DNA from: Opitutaceae bacterium TAV5
GTDB taxonomy: Bacteria; Verrucomicrobiota; Verrucomicrobiia; Opitutales; Opitutaceae
Length of the DNA stretch: 64,000 bases
Direction of reading: 5' to 3'
Assembly (NCBI GenBank): GCA_000242935.3
Contig: CP007053.1
Span: 1,364,001 to 1,428,000 of the forward strand
Shown here: positions 9,801-20,900 of the stretch, in pieces
Position numbering within the stretch: position 1 is the first letter of the stretch
Layout: each line of letters starts with the position of its first letter
Notes under the pieces: model-generated
Told to the model about the DNA's origin: nothing
Database searches by the model: none
What the model saw: the letters and a program-made list of their open reading frames with translations, nothing else
Translations under genes and position numbers: made by a program

Positions 9801-12800
9801 CGGCACACCTTCCGAAGACCCCGCCGGCGCCACCCTCTGGCTCGACGACGCCTTTTTCCGGCGTGGCGGCTTTGCCGATTATTCCCTGCACGGCATCGCT
9901 TCACTCTCGGTTGAGGGCGACGCGCACGTCGCCCCCGCGGCGCAAAACCGCCTCATCCTCGACCCTGCCTCGTTCGCCACCGGCGCGGCTCCCGGCACCC
10001 TCGGCGCGCTCACCCTTCTGCCCGAGGGACACCGCAAATCCGCCAGCCTCTCTCTTTCCGCCGGTTCCGTCCGGTGGAGTTATGTCATCACCACCACCAG
10101 CGCCACCTATCAGGCAACCGACTACCGGGGCACTCTCACTCTGGCCGAGGGCAGTGTCATCGACTCTGGGCTCGGCGGCTCGGTATCGCTGGGCGCGGTG
10201 GATCAGGTGGTTGTCGCCGGCACGGTCCGCGCCCCCGGCGGGACCATCGACGCCCGCGTCATCTTGCCGAATCAGGGCAATCTCGGTTCCTTGGTGCCGC
10301 AGCGTCAGGACCGTGCGGTCTGGCTGACCTCCACTGCGCAGTTGCTCGCGCCTGGAGCATGGCTGCCCTCCGTCAACTTGCATGGCCTTCGCACCGGCGA
10401 GGTGCTGTCCGGCGGCAGCGTGGTTCTCGATACGTCGCGGGCCGGCCGTGTGGTCACGGAAGCCGGTTCGCTGATCGACGTGTCCGGCGGCCTTGCCACG
10501 CTCGACTTGGCCGCGCTCTCCGCTCCGTCCGTTTCATCCTCCGTTACCGGCGTGCCGGCCACCGCGCCGGTCGAGGTGTGGAGCGATGCCGGCTTTGTCA
10601 CCATTCGGATGCGCGACGGTGGCTACCTCGACGGCAGTTATCGCGCCGCCGGGCTCGTGCCCGAGGCCGAGAACGGTAGTCTCACGGTCGTCGCGGGTTC
10701 GCTTGCGGGGGCTTTTGGTGGCGCCACCACCGGCACGCTGGTTGTCCGACAGGACGCCGACGCCGCGCTCCCCGAATCCCTGCGGCCGGGCGATGCGTTC
10801 ACATCCTCTTTGGGACAGGCGTTCCTTTCGGCCGATACGCTGGCGCAGTCCGGTTTCTCCACGCTCGACCTGACCGCCATGACCGGGGTGACCTTCCGCG
10901 GCGACGTTCGCCTGGAGGCGGGCCGGCGTATCGCGCTCGACACGCCGCTCCTTCGCGTCGAGGCCACGCCCGAAGTGAGCGCGCCCGCCGCCACGGTGGC
11001 GGCTCCTTGGGTTTCTCTGGGCGATACCGGCATCGTTCGTGATGGCATCGCCAGCGGCTCCACCTCGCCATCGGCCTCCTCCGGTCCAGGCGAATTGCGG
11101 GTGGAGGCGGATCTAATCGACTTCGCCGGCAACACCGTCCTGTCCAATGTGGGTGCCGCCGGGTTTTACAGCACCGGCGACATCCGGTTCGTGGGTGCCT
11201 CCCGCTTTGGGTCCGTTGGAAGCGCTCTCAGCGACGCCATCTTTGCGCTGGTGTCCGACCTGCGGGCGTCCGCACCCCTCACGTTCTCGGCGGCCCGCCT
11301 CTATCCGGCCTCGGGCGTGCCGGCCGCGATCACCGCCCCCGCCGCGGATGTCGTCTTCGAGTCGCCGACCGCGTCGGTTGACCGATCGGCCCCGCTGTCC
11401 GCTGGCGGCAGCCTCCTCGTGACGGCGGCCAATATCCAGCAGAACGGCACCGTTCGCGCCCCCCTCGGCCAGATCACGTTCGACGCCGGACCTGTCGGCA
11501 CTGTCACGTTCGGGGAAAACAGCCTCACGTCCGTTTCTTTGGAGGGCCTGTCGATTCCCTACGGAGATGTCATCAACGGCAATTGGTTTGGCCGCGGAAG
11601 CGGATCGATTACGGGCACGGATGCTCTCTGGCTCCTCGAAGCCGCGCCGGACAAGCGGGTGACGGTCGCCGCGCGCGACATCGACGTGCAGGCCGGTGCC
11701 GTGATCGACCTCTCCGGCGGCGGCGACATCACCGCGGCCGAGTTCGTCCCCGGCACCGGCGGTTCCCGCGACCTCCTCGCCGGCACCGGCGTGTATGCGG
11801 TCGTCCCCTCGCTCCAGTCCGCGCTCGCGCCCGCCGGGATCGACGCCGGCTCCCAAGTCTGGCTCTCCGGTGTGCCCGGCCTCGCCGCCGGCTACTACAC
11901 GCTGCTGCCGGCCCAATATGCCCTGCTTCCGGGCGCCTTCCGCGTGACCGTGCGGCAGGCTTCCAGCGACCTGCCCGTCGGCACCGCCAATGCCCGGCCC
12001 GACGGCTCGTATCTGGTTTCCGGTTACTTCGCCTCTTCGCTCACCGGCACGCGCGACAGCCGAGCCTCCACGTTCAACGTCATGCCGGCCGGCGTGGTTC
12101 GGAACTTCGCCGAATACACCGAGCACACCGGCAACGCCTTCTTCGCCGCCTACGCGGCCAATCGCGATCAACTGATCCAACGCCTCCCGGTGGACGCGGG
12201 CCAGCTCGTGCTGAACGCCCGGCGCTCGCTCGGTCTGGAGGGCTCTGCCCGCACGGGAGCGGGCGAGGGCGGTCGCGGCGCGCTGATCGACATCGCCGCC
12301 GACTCCATCGCCGTCCTCGCCTCCGGCGCGAACCCGCTCGACGACTACAGTGTCAATCTCGACGGCGCGGCCCTCTCGCGCTTCGGGGCCGGCAGCCTCC
12401 TGCTCGGCGGCACCCGCACCGTCACGGAAGACGGTATCGTCATCGCCACGGTCGCCGAGCGCGTGCTCGTCGCCAACGACGAGGCATCCGCCCTGGTCGC
12501 GCCCGAGGTCCTGCTCGTTGCCAAGACCGTCATCGCAGGCGAGGCGTTGGAGGGCACCGGCGTCATCGAGCTGGCCGAGGGTAGCGTCATCCGCGCCGAG
12601 GGTGCGGTCACGGGCGAAGTCCTGCCGCTCCGCATCGGCACGATGCCGGACGAAGGGCAGGCGGCGCGGGGCACCGGCATGGGCGCTTTTGTCGGCGTGT
12701 CCAACGCCGCGCTCGACCTCACCCGCGTCGATGTCGCCGCCGCCGAGGGACCGACCTTGGGCGTGCTCACCGTGGGCGGCGGCGCCTCCCTGCAAGCCTC

Positions 12801-15800
12801 CGGCGCCATCCTCCTTGACGCCACCTTCGACACCGTGATTTCGGGCGACGCCGCGCTGCGCGCCCCCTCGCTGGAGGTCGCCTCCAGTGTCATCAGCCTG
12901 GGCGGCGCGCCCGAGGGCGCCGGCGGTTTCATCGTCGGCGCCGACACGCTCGCCGGCTTCGCCGACACCACCCGCCTCGTCCTGCGCAGCTACGGCGCCA
13001 TCGACTTCTACGACGTGCCCGCGCTCGGACTGACCGATGAAGCGGGCGACCCGCTCTTCGCCGAGTTGATCCTCGACGGCGCGGCGCTCGTGCAGCGTGG
13101 CGCGGAGGATGTCACCCTGCGCGGCCAGTCCGTCACCCTGCGCAACACCGGCGGCAACGCCTTCACCGAGAATGTCCCACTTGCGGGCTCCCTCACCGTC
13201 CTCGCTGACACTCTCACGCTCGCTGCTGGCGAAAGCCGTCTGCTCGGCTTTGGCTCGGTCGCTCTCACCGCTGCCGACCTGCGCTTCGAGAATGTTGGCA
13301 GCCTAGCCGTCGGCACGGAGGCGGCGCCGGTCGATGTCACCGTCACCGCCCCGCGCATTTCCGCGAGTGGCAACGCCACCCACGGTCTTGTCACCCGCGG
13401 CGCGCTCACGCTGGCCGGCCGCTCCGCCGCCGCGCCTGCGACCGAGGCCGATTTCGGTGGCAGCGTCTCCTTCTTTGGCCGGACCGTCGCGGTGGACGCC
13501 GGCCGCATTGACCTGCGCTCCGGTTCGCTCTCGCTCGACGCGGTCGAAGACCTGCTCATTGGCGCCGGTAGCACGCTCGATGCCTCCGGTCGCGTCGAAA
13601 CTTTCTTCGATGTCACCCGCACCGTGCCCGCTGGCACTCTCTCCCTCGTCTCGCACACCGGCAACGTTATCGTGGAGACCGGCGCGCTCCTCGACGTCTC
13701 CGCTGGCTCTGCCGATGGCAACGCCGGCACGCTTGCCGTGACCACCCCCGAAGGCTCCTTCGTCCTCCTCGGCACGGCCCGCGGCGGCTCCTTCTCGCTC
13801 GACGCCGGCACCGTGGCCGACTTCGCCGGCCTCAACGCCTCGCTCAACGCCGGCGGCTTCGCGCAAAAACGCGCTTTCAACCTCCGCTCCGGCGACTTCA
13901 CCGTCGATGGCACCACCCGCACCCACGAGTTGGAAATCGTCGCCGCTTCCGGCAGCCTCACCGTGGCGTCCGATGCCGCGCTCATCGCCGATGGTGCCAA
14001 GCCCGGCTCCATCCGCCTGATCGCCGCCGACGATCTCACGGTCGCCTCCGGCGCACGGCTCTCCGCCATCGCCACCGACGGCCAGGGCGGGCGCGTGGAA
14101 CTCGTCAGCGCGGGCGGCGACCTCGCCTTCCGAGCTGGCGCGTCCATCGACGTGATCGGCTCCCGCGAAGGCGGCCTCGTCACCCTCCGCGCCGGGCTCG
14201 ACGAGACAACCAGCGACTACCGCCTCACCGACGCCTCCGGCACCATCACCGGTGCCCGCCGCATCGACGCCGAAGCCGTGCGCATTTACGATCTCCCGGC
14301 GGTCTCCACCGCAGTCGTCACCGATTACGTCACCGGCGCGACCGTCACGCGCGATGTCGCCACTATCGACTCCTCCCTCATCAATACGATCCGGGCCGAC
14401 ACCACCGCCTGGCTCGCCGCGCACAAGGACGCCACGCTCGCCCGCCTTGGCCGGACCGATGACGCGGCCTTCCACCTCGTCACCGGCGTCGAAGTTCGCT
14501 CGGAGGGCGACCTCGCTCTCGGAGCACCCATCCCTTACGACTCCGTCGCTCCCGCGCAGTCCCCCTGGACGTTGTCCGCCTCCGCTGCGGGCGACTATGG
14601 CACGCTTACCCTGCGCGCCGCCGGCAATCTGGTGCTGAACGAATCGCTGACCGCGCTCGACTCGCGGCCGCATTCGTGGTCGCTGCGTCTTGTGGGCGGC
14701 TCGGACCTCGCGTCCGCTGATCCGCTCGCCGTCCAGCCGCTCTTCAACCTCGCCGACACCGGCGATGTGCGCATCCTCCGCTCCGTCGCCACCGGCACCG
14801 GTGACATCGACGTGCGCGCTGCCCGCGATGTTCAACTGAAACGCACCTTTGTCCGCTACCGGCAACCTACCGGCCAGCGGGAGATCGCCACGCTCGACGC
14901 CCTCATGCTGCGCGGCACCAACTTCTCCACCTGGACCCGGCTCAACGACTTTTCCGACGGCTACCTCTACACGGCCGGCCGCCGCGCCCAAGCCACCGAT
15001 GGTGGCAACAGCGGCGGTGGCTCCATCCGCATCGCCGCCGGCCGGGATGTGCGCGGCCCTGGTCGCGACCTGACCCTGTTCAGCAACACCGGCGGCCAGA
15101 GCAACGGCCGGCAGGTGGTGCGCAACCAGCTCGTCACCGACTGGCAGTGGCGCCGAGGCGCGCTCAATGCCGCCGGCACCGCCTACACCACGCAGCCGGC
15201 TTGGGGCATCGACCTGCCAACCGGTGGCTGGAGTGACACGACATTCAGCCAAGGCGTGGGCACGCTCGGCGGCGGCGACATCGCGATCGGCGCCGGCCGC
15301 AATCTCGATTCAATGACAGTCGTTGCTCCCACCAGCGGCCGCGTAACCGGCACGCCCGCCAACGCCGTGCTCGAAACTTGGGGTGGCGGCGACATCCGCA
15401 TTACCACCGGCGGCGATGTGCTCGGTGGCATCTTCTATAACGGCAAGGGCGACGCCGGGCTTCGCATCGGCGGCAGCCTCGTCGGCGCTCCGTTGAATAC
15501 CGACCGCGTGGACCGGCTTGCCGGCGGCTCCACCCGGACCAACAACCGCTACTTCCTCGAAAACATCTTCGCCGTCGGCGAAGGCTCCTACGACATCGTC
15601 GTCCGCGGCGATGCCGACATCGGCTGGGTATTCAACCCAACTCTCTTCGGCGTCGGTGGCTCCCGCCTGTCGGCGTTGTTCTCGACCTACGCCGACGACA
15701 GTGCGTTCTCCGTCTCCTCGATCGCCGGTGATGTTCGCCTGAAGGGATACTCCGGTCTGGCCCCAGGTCGAGTCGTGTCCACGCCCCCCAACTTTTCTTT

Positions 15801-17862
15801 TAGCACCGGCGGGCAGCAAAGCCGAGTTCTCTTTGGGTTCATGTCCATGCTCTATCCGGGCACCGTGGAGGCCGTGGCCTTTAACGGAGACATCCGGATC
15901 GGCAACGGCTCTGACGCGGTGGTCCTCCTCTACCCGCAGGCCGGAGGCGATCTCAATCTGCTCGCCGCCGGCTCCATCGACCTCGACACGCTGGCTTTCA
16001 CCAATACCACCAACTTCTACGATCAAGGCTACGGCCTCGTCATGTCGGACGCCGACCCGACCGCCATGCCCACGGCGCTTCGGCCGGTGGCGACTTGGGA
16101 CGAGCTCGCGCTGCGCCTGCGCGAGCCCTTGCCTGCTTACACCGGCGTGGTGGATCGCGCCCTCAGCCACTCCGCCAGCCTCTACCGCGCCGACGATGCC
16201 AACCCCGTCCGCATCTACGCCCGCGAGGGTGACATCGACGGGCAATGGAACCCAGGCTACGCGCAGGCCGCCTTCAGCGTCGTCATGCCGAAGCCGACCT
16301 ATATCCGTGCCGGGCGCGACATCATCGACCTTCTGTTCTTCGGCCAGAATTTCACCGACGACCAGACCACGATCGTCCAGGCCGGGCGCGACATCCGCCA
16401 GCAGGGCGTCCTGCGCCTCGGCGGCTGGCCCGACGGCAACGTCATCAGCGTCGGCGGCCCCGGCCGCCTCGAAGTCACCGCCGGCCGCCACCTCGACCTC
16501 AACAAAAGCGCCGGCATCCAGGCCGTGGGCAACCAGATGAACCCGTATCTCTCCAAGACGCAGAGCGCGGACATCGCCCTCACCGTCGGCGCGGGTGCGG
16601 GTGGTCCCGACTACGCCGCCTTCGCCTCGCTCTACCTCGACCCCGCCAACCGCATCGCCGGCATCCGCAACTACGCCACGGACCTTCTCGGCTACATGCG
16701 GGAAAAAACCGGCGACGACACCCTCGATGCCTCCGCTGCCTGGCTGGCCTTTCAGGACCTGCCGGACGGCGTGCGTGCCGCTTTCGTGCGGAAAGTCTTC
16801 TACAAGGAGCTGGCCGCTGTCGGCACCTTTGCCGCCGAGAGCGACGAGCCCACCAAATACAACCCCGGCTTCGACGCCCTCTCCGCGCTTTTCTATGCCG
16901 ACGACCTGCTCGCCTACATGCGTGAGCAGACGGGTAACGCCTCGCTCGACCTCGCCGGTGCCTGGGCGCGTTTCCAGGACCCGACAATCACCGAGCAGCA
17001 GCGTAACGCCTGGCACAACGGCTTCTACGCCCTGCTCAACGAAGGCGACGTCACCCCCTACGCCGGCGATCTCTCGCTACGCTACAGCCAGATCAAGTCC
17101 ATCTACGATGGCAGCATCGACCTCATGGTCCCCGGCGGTTCCATCGACGGCGGCCTTGCCGTCGTCGGCCCCGACCTCAGCTCCACGGCGAGCATCACCA
17201 GCAACGGCAAGACGATCTCCGCGCTCAAGACCGCCGACCAGCTCGGCATCCTCGCCCTGCGCGGCGGCGACGTCTCGATCTTCCTCGATGGCGACATGGT
17301 CGTGAACCAGTCCCGCGTTTTCGCCATCGGCGGGGGCGACATCGTCATCTGGTCGTCCAACGGGGACATCAACGCCGGCAAGGGCGCCAAGACCGCCGCC
17401 GTGGCCCCGCCGCCCCGCATCGTTTATGATGCGGCCAGCGGCAGCTTCACCATCGAGTTCACCGGCGAGACCGCCGGCAGCGGCATCGGCACGCTCATCA
17501 GCAGCGCGGGCGGCGAGCCCGGCGACGTTTACCTGATGGCCCCGCGCGGCACCGTCGATGCGGGCGACGCCGGCATCCGTGTGAGCGGCAACATCGTGGT
17601 GGCTGCGCAGTCCGTGCGCGGGGCCGACAACATCCAGGTCGGCGGCGCTTCGCTCGGCGTGCCCTCCACTGCGATCAACACCGGCGCCATTGCCGCCGCC
17701 TCCGCCGCCACGTCCGCGATCTCCCAGCAGACCTTCACGCCCCCGCCGCAGACCGCGCCGCAGGATGTCCCGTCCACCTTCACCATCCAGGTGATCGGCT
17801 ACGGCGGTGACATCGAGGCCGGCGACGGCATCCCCCGCAGCCCCCGCGTCAGCCAGCTCTGA
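6862..17862 (+). CDS. Giant filamentous haemagglutinin-like TPS exoprotein (DUF3739-type C-terminus)
   Basis: About 3,666 aa from the ATG at 6862, which opens a plausible signal peptide (Arg-rich start, hydrophobic core, Leu-Ala-Ala-Ala-Ser); an in-frame ATG at 6796 would add 22 atypical residues. Residues ~125-260 are the TPS secretion domain, with Trp-Glu-Ser-Phe-Asn-Ile-Gly, Asn-Arg-Val-Thr-Gly and Val-Asn-Gln-Asn-Gly-Ile-Ile-Phe-Gly. A very long right-handed beta-helix built of Gly/Asp/Ser repeats follows. The C-terminal ~600 residues resemble DUF3739: Gly-Gly-Asp-Ile-Val-Ile-Trp-Ser-Ser, Gly-Lys-Gly-Ala-Lys-Thr, and Ala-Pro-Arg-Gly-Thr-Val-Asp-Ala-Gly-Asp-Ala-Gly-Ile-Arg. It is probably exported by the transporter at 24720-26477 as a cell-surface adhesin or matrix protein. 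Other roles, such as toxin delivery, lack support, as no toxin-like C-terminus is visible. Confidence 0.85.
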   Translation: MSPASRRLFRAIRALAATQLSLSLSGVLPLAAASGNDMFRPRNGGSTPGLPPAANPAAQLPASHGGANQSFARITQSVAAVRAAQDVARAAAQAAVSNVPNGLAPGGLVVAPGATPGSSLWLGAAAPVQTQNGPRTQVDIVQQQAKAILTWESFNIGKETTLTFDQRGNADWIALNRVTGADTNPSQILGQLKADGQVYIVNQNGIIFGGSSQVNVGALTASSLNITDENFQREFVTSVWQQTPTFQAVAGVVPGDIKVEAGARIETDASGRVFLLGGNVANHGTIRTPDGQTILAAGQRAFLKASTESNLRGWEIEVVGNTADTGLAANSGEIIAERGNITLVGKDVSVAGRLAATTSATANGSVFLHARDEALAQFNDNGIFEGVGFLRSGILTIEAGTVIDILPEYSSTDTVTATALIDPSQVDLYGKTIHLGDDSAIVAPSGDVALTSVSSLLVPYAQQSETERGASRIYIGKNALIDVSGSLGVVADGTRNFVEVELRGNELRDNPLLYDLLYGKKVWVDLRDTGTFDDPFMADVEWIESRPGVWIGSPLFDATGYINQLRRGVGELTATGGNITASAYGDIVVREGAVLDVSGGTVNYTAAVGQVTRLRSASGATVDVGNATWGESYTGIVGIHSVDHGRWGVTEDFYLPFVSSPRFSEAYTEGKAAGTVSLDAQRVALDGQINAHVTLGERQVGNSAAPIGGALVIGHAGATRSNPTWQLDYRLTGADIVSDGARLDDDFSFGDRLADDFRTALSTGMLAEGGVGSLHVYAIEGISVAQGVTLDLGARGSAVLAAREIAVDGTIRAAGGSITLRADYADLPPFSTSTQSSAPRPPLAITLGESSVLDVSGQWVNAFTGNVDAPFAVHGGTVSLLTNELTPVNSLPSLEGEGVASGVITLAQGSVIDVSGGGYVNTRGSLSRLGNAGSIVIGATDILFGDGLATYDGLRGYALATTTSAGRGGSLSLTHRAIQVGTPSEDPAGATLWLDDAFFRRGGFADYSLHGIASLSVEGDAHVAPAAQNRLILDPASFATGAAPGTLGALTLLPEGHRKSASLSLSAGSVRWSYVITTTSATYQATDYRGTLTLAEGSVIDSGLGGSVSLGAVDQVVVAGTVRAPGGTIDARVILPNQGNLGSLVPQRQDRAVWLTSTAQLLAPGAWLPSVNLHGLRTGEVLSGGSVVLDTSRAGRVVTEAGSLIDVSGGLATLDLAALSAPSVSSSVTGVPATAPVEVWSDAGFVTIRMRDGGYLDGSYRAAGLVPEAENGSLTVVAGSLAGAFGGATTGTLVVRQDADAALPESLRPGDAFTSSLGQAFLSADTLAQSGFSTLDLTAMTGVTFRGDVRLEAGRRIALDTPLLRVEATPEVSAPAATVAAPWVSLGDTGIVRDGIASGSTSPSASSGPGELRVEADLIDFAGNTVLSNVGAAGFYSTGDIRFVGASRFGSVGSALSDAIFALVSDLRASAPLTFSAARLYPASGVPAAITAPAADVVFESPTASVDRSAPLSAGGSLLVTAANIQQNGTVRAPLGQITFDAGPVGTVTFGENSLTSVSLEGLSIPYGDVINGNWFGRGSGSITGTDALWLLEAAPDKRVTVAARDIDVQAGAVIDLSGGGDITAAEFVPGTGGSRDLLAGTGVYAVVPSLQSALAPAGIDAGSQVWLSGVPGLAAGYYTLLPAQYALLPGAFRVTVRQASSDLPVGTANARPDGSYLVSGYFASSLTGTRDSRASTFNVMPAGVVRNFAEYTEHTGNAFFAAYAANRDQLIQRLPVDAGQLVLNARRSLGLEGSARTGAGEGGRGALIDIAADSIAVLASGANPLDDYSVNLDGAALSRFGAGSLLLGGTRTVTEDGIVIATVAERVLVANDEASALVAPEVLLVAKTVIAGEALEGTGVIELAEGSVIRAEGAVTGEVLPLRIGTMPDEGQAARGTGMGAFVGVSNAALDLTRVDVAAAEGPTLGVLTVGGGASLQASGAILLDATFDTVISGDAALRAPSLEVASSVISLGGAPEGAGGFIVGADTLAGFADTTRLVLRSYGAIDFYDVPALGLTDEAGDPLFAELILDGAALVQRGAEDVTLRGQSVTLRNTGGNAFTENVPLAGSLTVLADTLTLAAGESRLLGFGSVALTAADLRFENVGSLAVGTEAAPVDVTVTAPRISASGNATHGLVTRGALTLAGRSAAAPATEADFGGSVSFFGRTVAVDAGRIDLRSGSLSLDAVEDLLIGAGSTLDASGRVETFFDVTRTVPAGTLSLVSHTGNVIVETGALLDVSAGSADGNAGTLAVTTPEGSFVLLGTARGGSFSLDAGTVADFAGLNASLNAGGFAQKRAFNLRSGDFTVDGTTRTHELEIVAASGSLTVASDAALIADGAKPGSIRLIAADDLTVASGARLSAIATDGQGGRVELVSAGGDLAFRAGASIDVIGSREGGLVTLRAGLDETTSDYRLTDASGTITGARRIDAEAVRIYDLPAVSTAVVTDYVTGATVTRDVATIDSSLINTIRADTTAWLAAHKDATLARLGRTDDAAFHLVTGVEVRSEGDLALGAPIPYDSVAPAQSPWTLSASAAGDYGTLTLRAAGNLVLNESLTALDSRPHSWSLRLVGGSDLASADPLAVQPLFNLADTGDVRILRSVATGTGDIDVRAARDVQLKRTFVRYRQPTGQREIATLDALMLRGTNFSTWTRLNDFSDGYLYTAGRRAQATDGGNSGGGSIRIAAGRDVRGPGRDLTLFSNTGGQSNGRQVVRNQLVTDWQWRRGALNAAGTAYTTQPAWGIDLPTGGWSDTTFSQGVGTLGGGDIAIGAGRNLDSMTVVAPTSGRVTGTPANAVLETWGGGDIRITTGGDVLGGIFYNGKGDAGLRIGGSLVGAPLNTDRVDRLAGGSTRTNNRYFLENIFAVGEGSYDIVVRGDADIGWVFNPTLFGVGGSRLSALFSTYADDSAFSVSSIAGDVRLKGYSGLAPGRVVSTPPNFSFSTGGQQSRVLFGFMSMLYPGTVEAVAFNGDIRIGNGSDAVVLLYPQAGGDLNLLAAGSIDLDTLAFTNTTNFYDQGYGLVMSDADPTAMPTALRPVATWDELALRLREPLPAYTGVVDRALSHSASLYRADDANPVRIYAREGDIDGQWNPGYAQAAFSVVMPKPTYIRAGRDIIDLLFFGQNFTDDQTTIVQAGRDIRQQGVLRLGGWPDGNVISVGGPGRLEVTAGRHLDLNKSAGIQAVGNQMNPYLSKTQSADIALTVGAGAGGPDYAAFASLYLDPANRIAGIRNYATDLLGYMREKTGDDTLDASAAWLAFQDLPDGVRAAFVRKVFYKELAAVGTFAAESDEPTKYNPGFDALSALFYADDLLAYMREQTGNASLDLAGAWARFQDPTITEQQRNAWHNGFYALLNEGDVTPYAGDLSLRYSQIKSIYDGSIDLMVPGGSIDGGLAVVGPDLSSTASITSNGKTISALKTADQLGILALRGGDVSIFLDGDMVVNQSRVFAIGGGDIVIWSSNGDINAGKGAKTAAVAPPPRIVYDAASGSFTIEFTGETAGSGIGTLISSAGGEPGDVYLMAPRGTVDAGDAGIRVSGNIVVAAQSVRGADNIQVGGASLGVPSTAINTGAIAAASAATSAISQQTFTPPPQTAPQDVPSTFTIQVIGYGGDIEAGDGIPRSPRVSQL
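16672..17040 (+). repeat. Duplicated ~50-residue module inside the giant haemagglutinin
   Basis: Two diverged copies are encoded at about 16672-16815 and 16894-17040. Both read Tyr-Ala-x-Asp-Leu-Leu-x-Tyr-Met-Arg-Glu-x-Thr-Gly, then an Ala-Trp-x-x-Phe-Gln-Asp motif, and end in an aromatic-rich Phe-Tyr segment. They are helical-looking in an otherwise beta-rich protein. Confidence 0.65.
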
Positions 17863-17960
17863 TCCGCATTTTTTCCCGCCTGAATTCCAATCCATAACCA
17901 AACCCACCACTCGGACCCGATCCTCAACTTCATCTGCGCAACTTCGCCGCACTCCCAATC

Positions 17961-20900
17961 ATGAACCACCGCAAATACCGCAAACAACTCGCCTGCCTCC
18001 TGTCCGGGCTCACCTTCACGACTCTGATTGCCGGCACGCTCCCCGCCGACATCTTGGCCTCGACCGCGCTGCCCACCGGCGGCCAGGTCGTCTCCGGCTC
18101 TGCCACCATTTCGCAGACCGGTCCCAACCACCTCCAGATCGACCAAAGCTCCCGCGCCGCGATCATCAACTGGGGCGGCTTCTCCATCGGTCGTGAGGCC
18201 GGCGTGCACTTCGCCAACGGCTCCGGCGCGACCCTCAACCGCGTGACCGGCGCGCTGCCTTCGCACATCGACGGCTCGCTCACCGCCACCGGCAGCGTGT
18301 TCCTCGTCAACCAGGCCGGCATTGTCGTCGGCAGCGAAGGCCGCGTGAACACCGGCGGCTCCTTCATCGCCTCCACCCACGACGTCTCCAACTCCGCCTT
18401 CCTCGCGGGCGGCGACCTCCTCTTTTCCGGTGCCAGCGACGCCGTCGTGATCAACGCCGGCAAGATCGGCTCCCTCGGCGGTGATGTGGCCCTCATCGCC
18501 CGCCGCGTAGAGAACACCGGATCGCTCACCGCCCCGAGGGGCACCGCCGCGCTCGCCGCCGGCTACGAAGTGCTCGTGCGCGACTACGCGCATAACGACG
18601 GCAGGTTCACCGTGCGCATCGGTGGGTCCGACACCGCCGCGATCAACTCCGGCGTGATTGAGGCCGCTGCCGCCGAGCTGCGCGCCCAGGGCGGCAACAT
18701 CTACGCCCTCGCCGGCAACACCGCCGGTATCATTAAGGCCACCAACCTCGACCTCTCCGGCGGCCGCATCGTCTTCGATGCCGGCTCCACCGGCACCGTC
18801 GAGCTCGCCGGCAACATCGACGCCTCCTCCGCCGCCAAGGCTGGCGGCTCGATCATCGCCACGGGCGACACGATCACCGTCAAATCCGCCGCCACTCTCG
18901 ACGCCTCGGGGGCGACTGGCGGAAAAATTCTCCTCGGCGGCGATTACCAGGGTGGCATCAACCCCGCCAACAACTTCGCCGACCACGCCCTCGCCACCGC
19001 CTCCACTACAACGGTCGAGGCAGGCTCGCTCCTCCGCGCCGACGGCCTGACCGGCAGCGGCGGCGACATCGTCGTGTGGGCCGACGACCTCACCACCTAC
19101 GCCGGCCACCTCTCCGCCCAAGCCTTCGGCCTCACCGGAGACGGCGGCTTTGCCGAAGTATCAGGCAAGAACCTGCTCGCCTACACCGGCACCGCCGACC
19201 TCCGCTCCACTCACGGCGCCACCGGCTCGCTTCTCCTCGACCCCTATAACATCACGATCAGCAGCAGCGCCACGTCCAACGGTAGCCTCACCGGCGGCAC
19301 CTTCACCCCCACCGGCAACAGCTCCATCCTCCGTGCCTCCGATCTCATCGCCGCCCTCGGCTCCGCCAATGTCCTCGTCACCACCGGCGGCGAAGGCAGC
19401 CCCGGCGAACAGGCCGGCAACATCACCGTCGCTGCTGCCCTCGAATGGAGCAGCGGTAACAGCCTTGAGTTGAGCGCCTACAACAACGTCATCGTCAATG
19501 CCGACATCAACGCCGGCTCCGGCTCCGTCATCCTCCGTGCCGACAACAGCGGCAAGAGCACCGGCACCGTCACCATCACCGAGGGCAGGTTCGTCACCGC
19601 CACCGGCGGCCTCACGATCTTCTTCAACCCCTCCGTCAACACCGCGCTCGACGAGAGCGTGCGCTATAACGTCAACAGCGAGAGCTATGTCGCGCCCACC
19701 GAGAACTTCGCGCCCAACATCGGCGCCGGCACCCCGTGGACCGCGCTTATGCTCGTCAACAACATCTACGACCTCCAGAATATCCAGAATAACACCTCGG
19801 GCGCGCGTGCGGGACAGACTGCATTCGCATCCGGCCGCTTCGGCTATGCACTCGGCCGCGACATCGACGCGAGCGAGACTTGGGAGTGGAATGTCGGCGG
19901 AACTTTCGAAGGCTTCCAGTCGATCGGTGACGATAGTAGCTACATCGGCTTTACCGCGCCGGTGTTCGATGGGCAGGGGCATGTAATTTCAAATATCTAC
20001 CTCGGTAGAGCAGTTACCGGCTCACACTATGATGGGCTTTTTGCTGTGGTTCGTGAGGCCACGATCAAAAACTTTGGTTTGGTCGGTGGAACCATTCGTG
20101 GTGGCACAGGAGGTGGCACGACCGGTGCCATCGCCGGTTATGTGGACGCCCAAGCCGTCCTCGATAATGTTTATGTATTTGGCACTACAATCACAGTCCA
20201 TACGGCCGATAGCTTTCCCGGCGTCGGGGGATTAGTGGGGTATTTGGCCGATGCAACCATCCGAAATTCTTTTGTCGCTACCGACATAGAGGTAGGCTTC
20301 CTCACTACGCCCGATCCTTCCTCCGCGGGCGTCGGTGGCCTCGTTGGTTGGTCACTGGGGACAATCGAATCGTCCTTCTTCACCGGAAAAATACACGAAG
20401 CAGGAACTCCAAGCACACGATCCTTCGTCGGAGCCTTGGTCGGGACGCAATGGGATGGCGTCGTCCGGAATAGTTATTGGGAAACCACGCAGACATCGAA
20501 CAACGCGTTCGGCAGCGAAGCGTATGGCACGCAGTCCAACCTTGTTGGGCTCACCAAATCGCAACTGGCTAATTTCGCTAGCTTTACCGGGTTTGACTCA
20601 AGCCAATGGGTGGCTCCCGGCTCTCTATCGCCCTTCCCGGTGCTGAAAGTCTTCGGCAGCCGCAGCTACAACGTGGACGAAGTCTGGCGACCCGTAACCT
20701 ATGCCTTCTCCCAGCCCACCTTGAACCTCGTGTATGGCGCTGGTGCCGGTGGCCTCACTGCGATCCTGAACGGCCTGCAAGGCGACGCCACCGATACTGT
20801 GCGCGGTGTGGTCAATCTCCAGAACGCCAACGGCTCCCGCGTAAGCCTCAGCGCCCTGACCAACGCGGGCTCCTACACCCTCGTCATCGCCGGCCTGACC

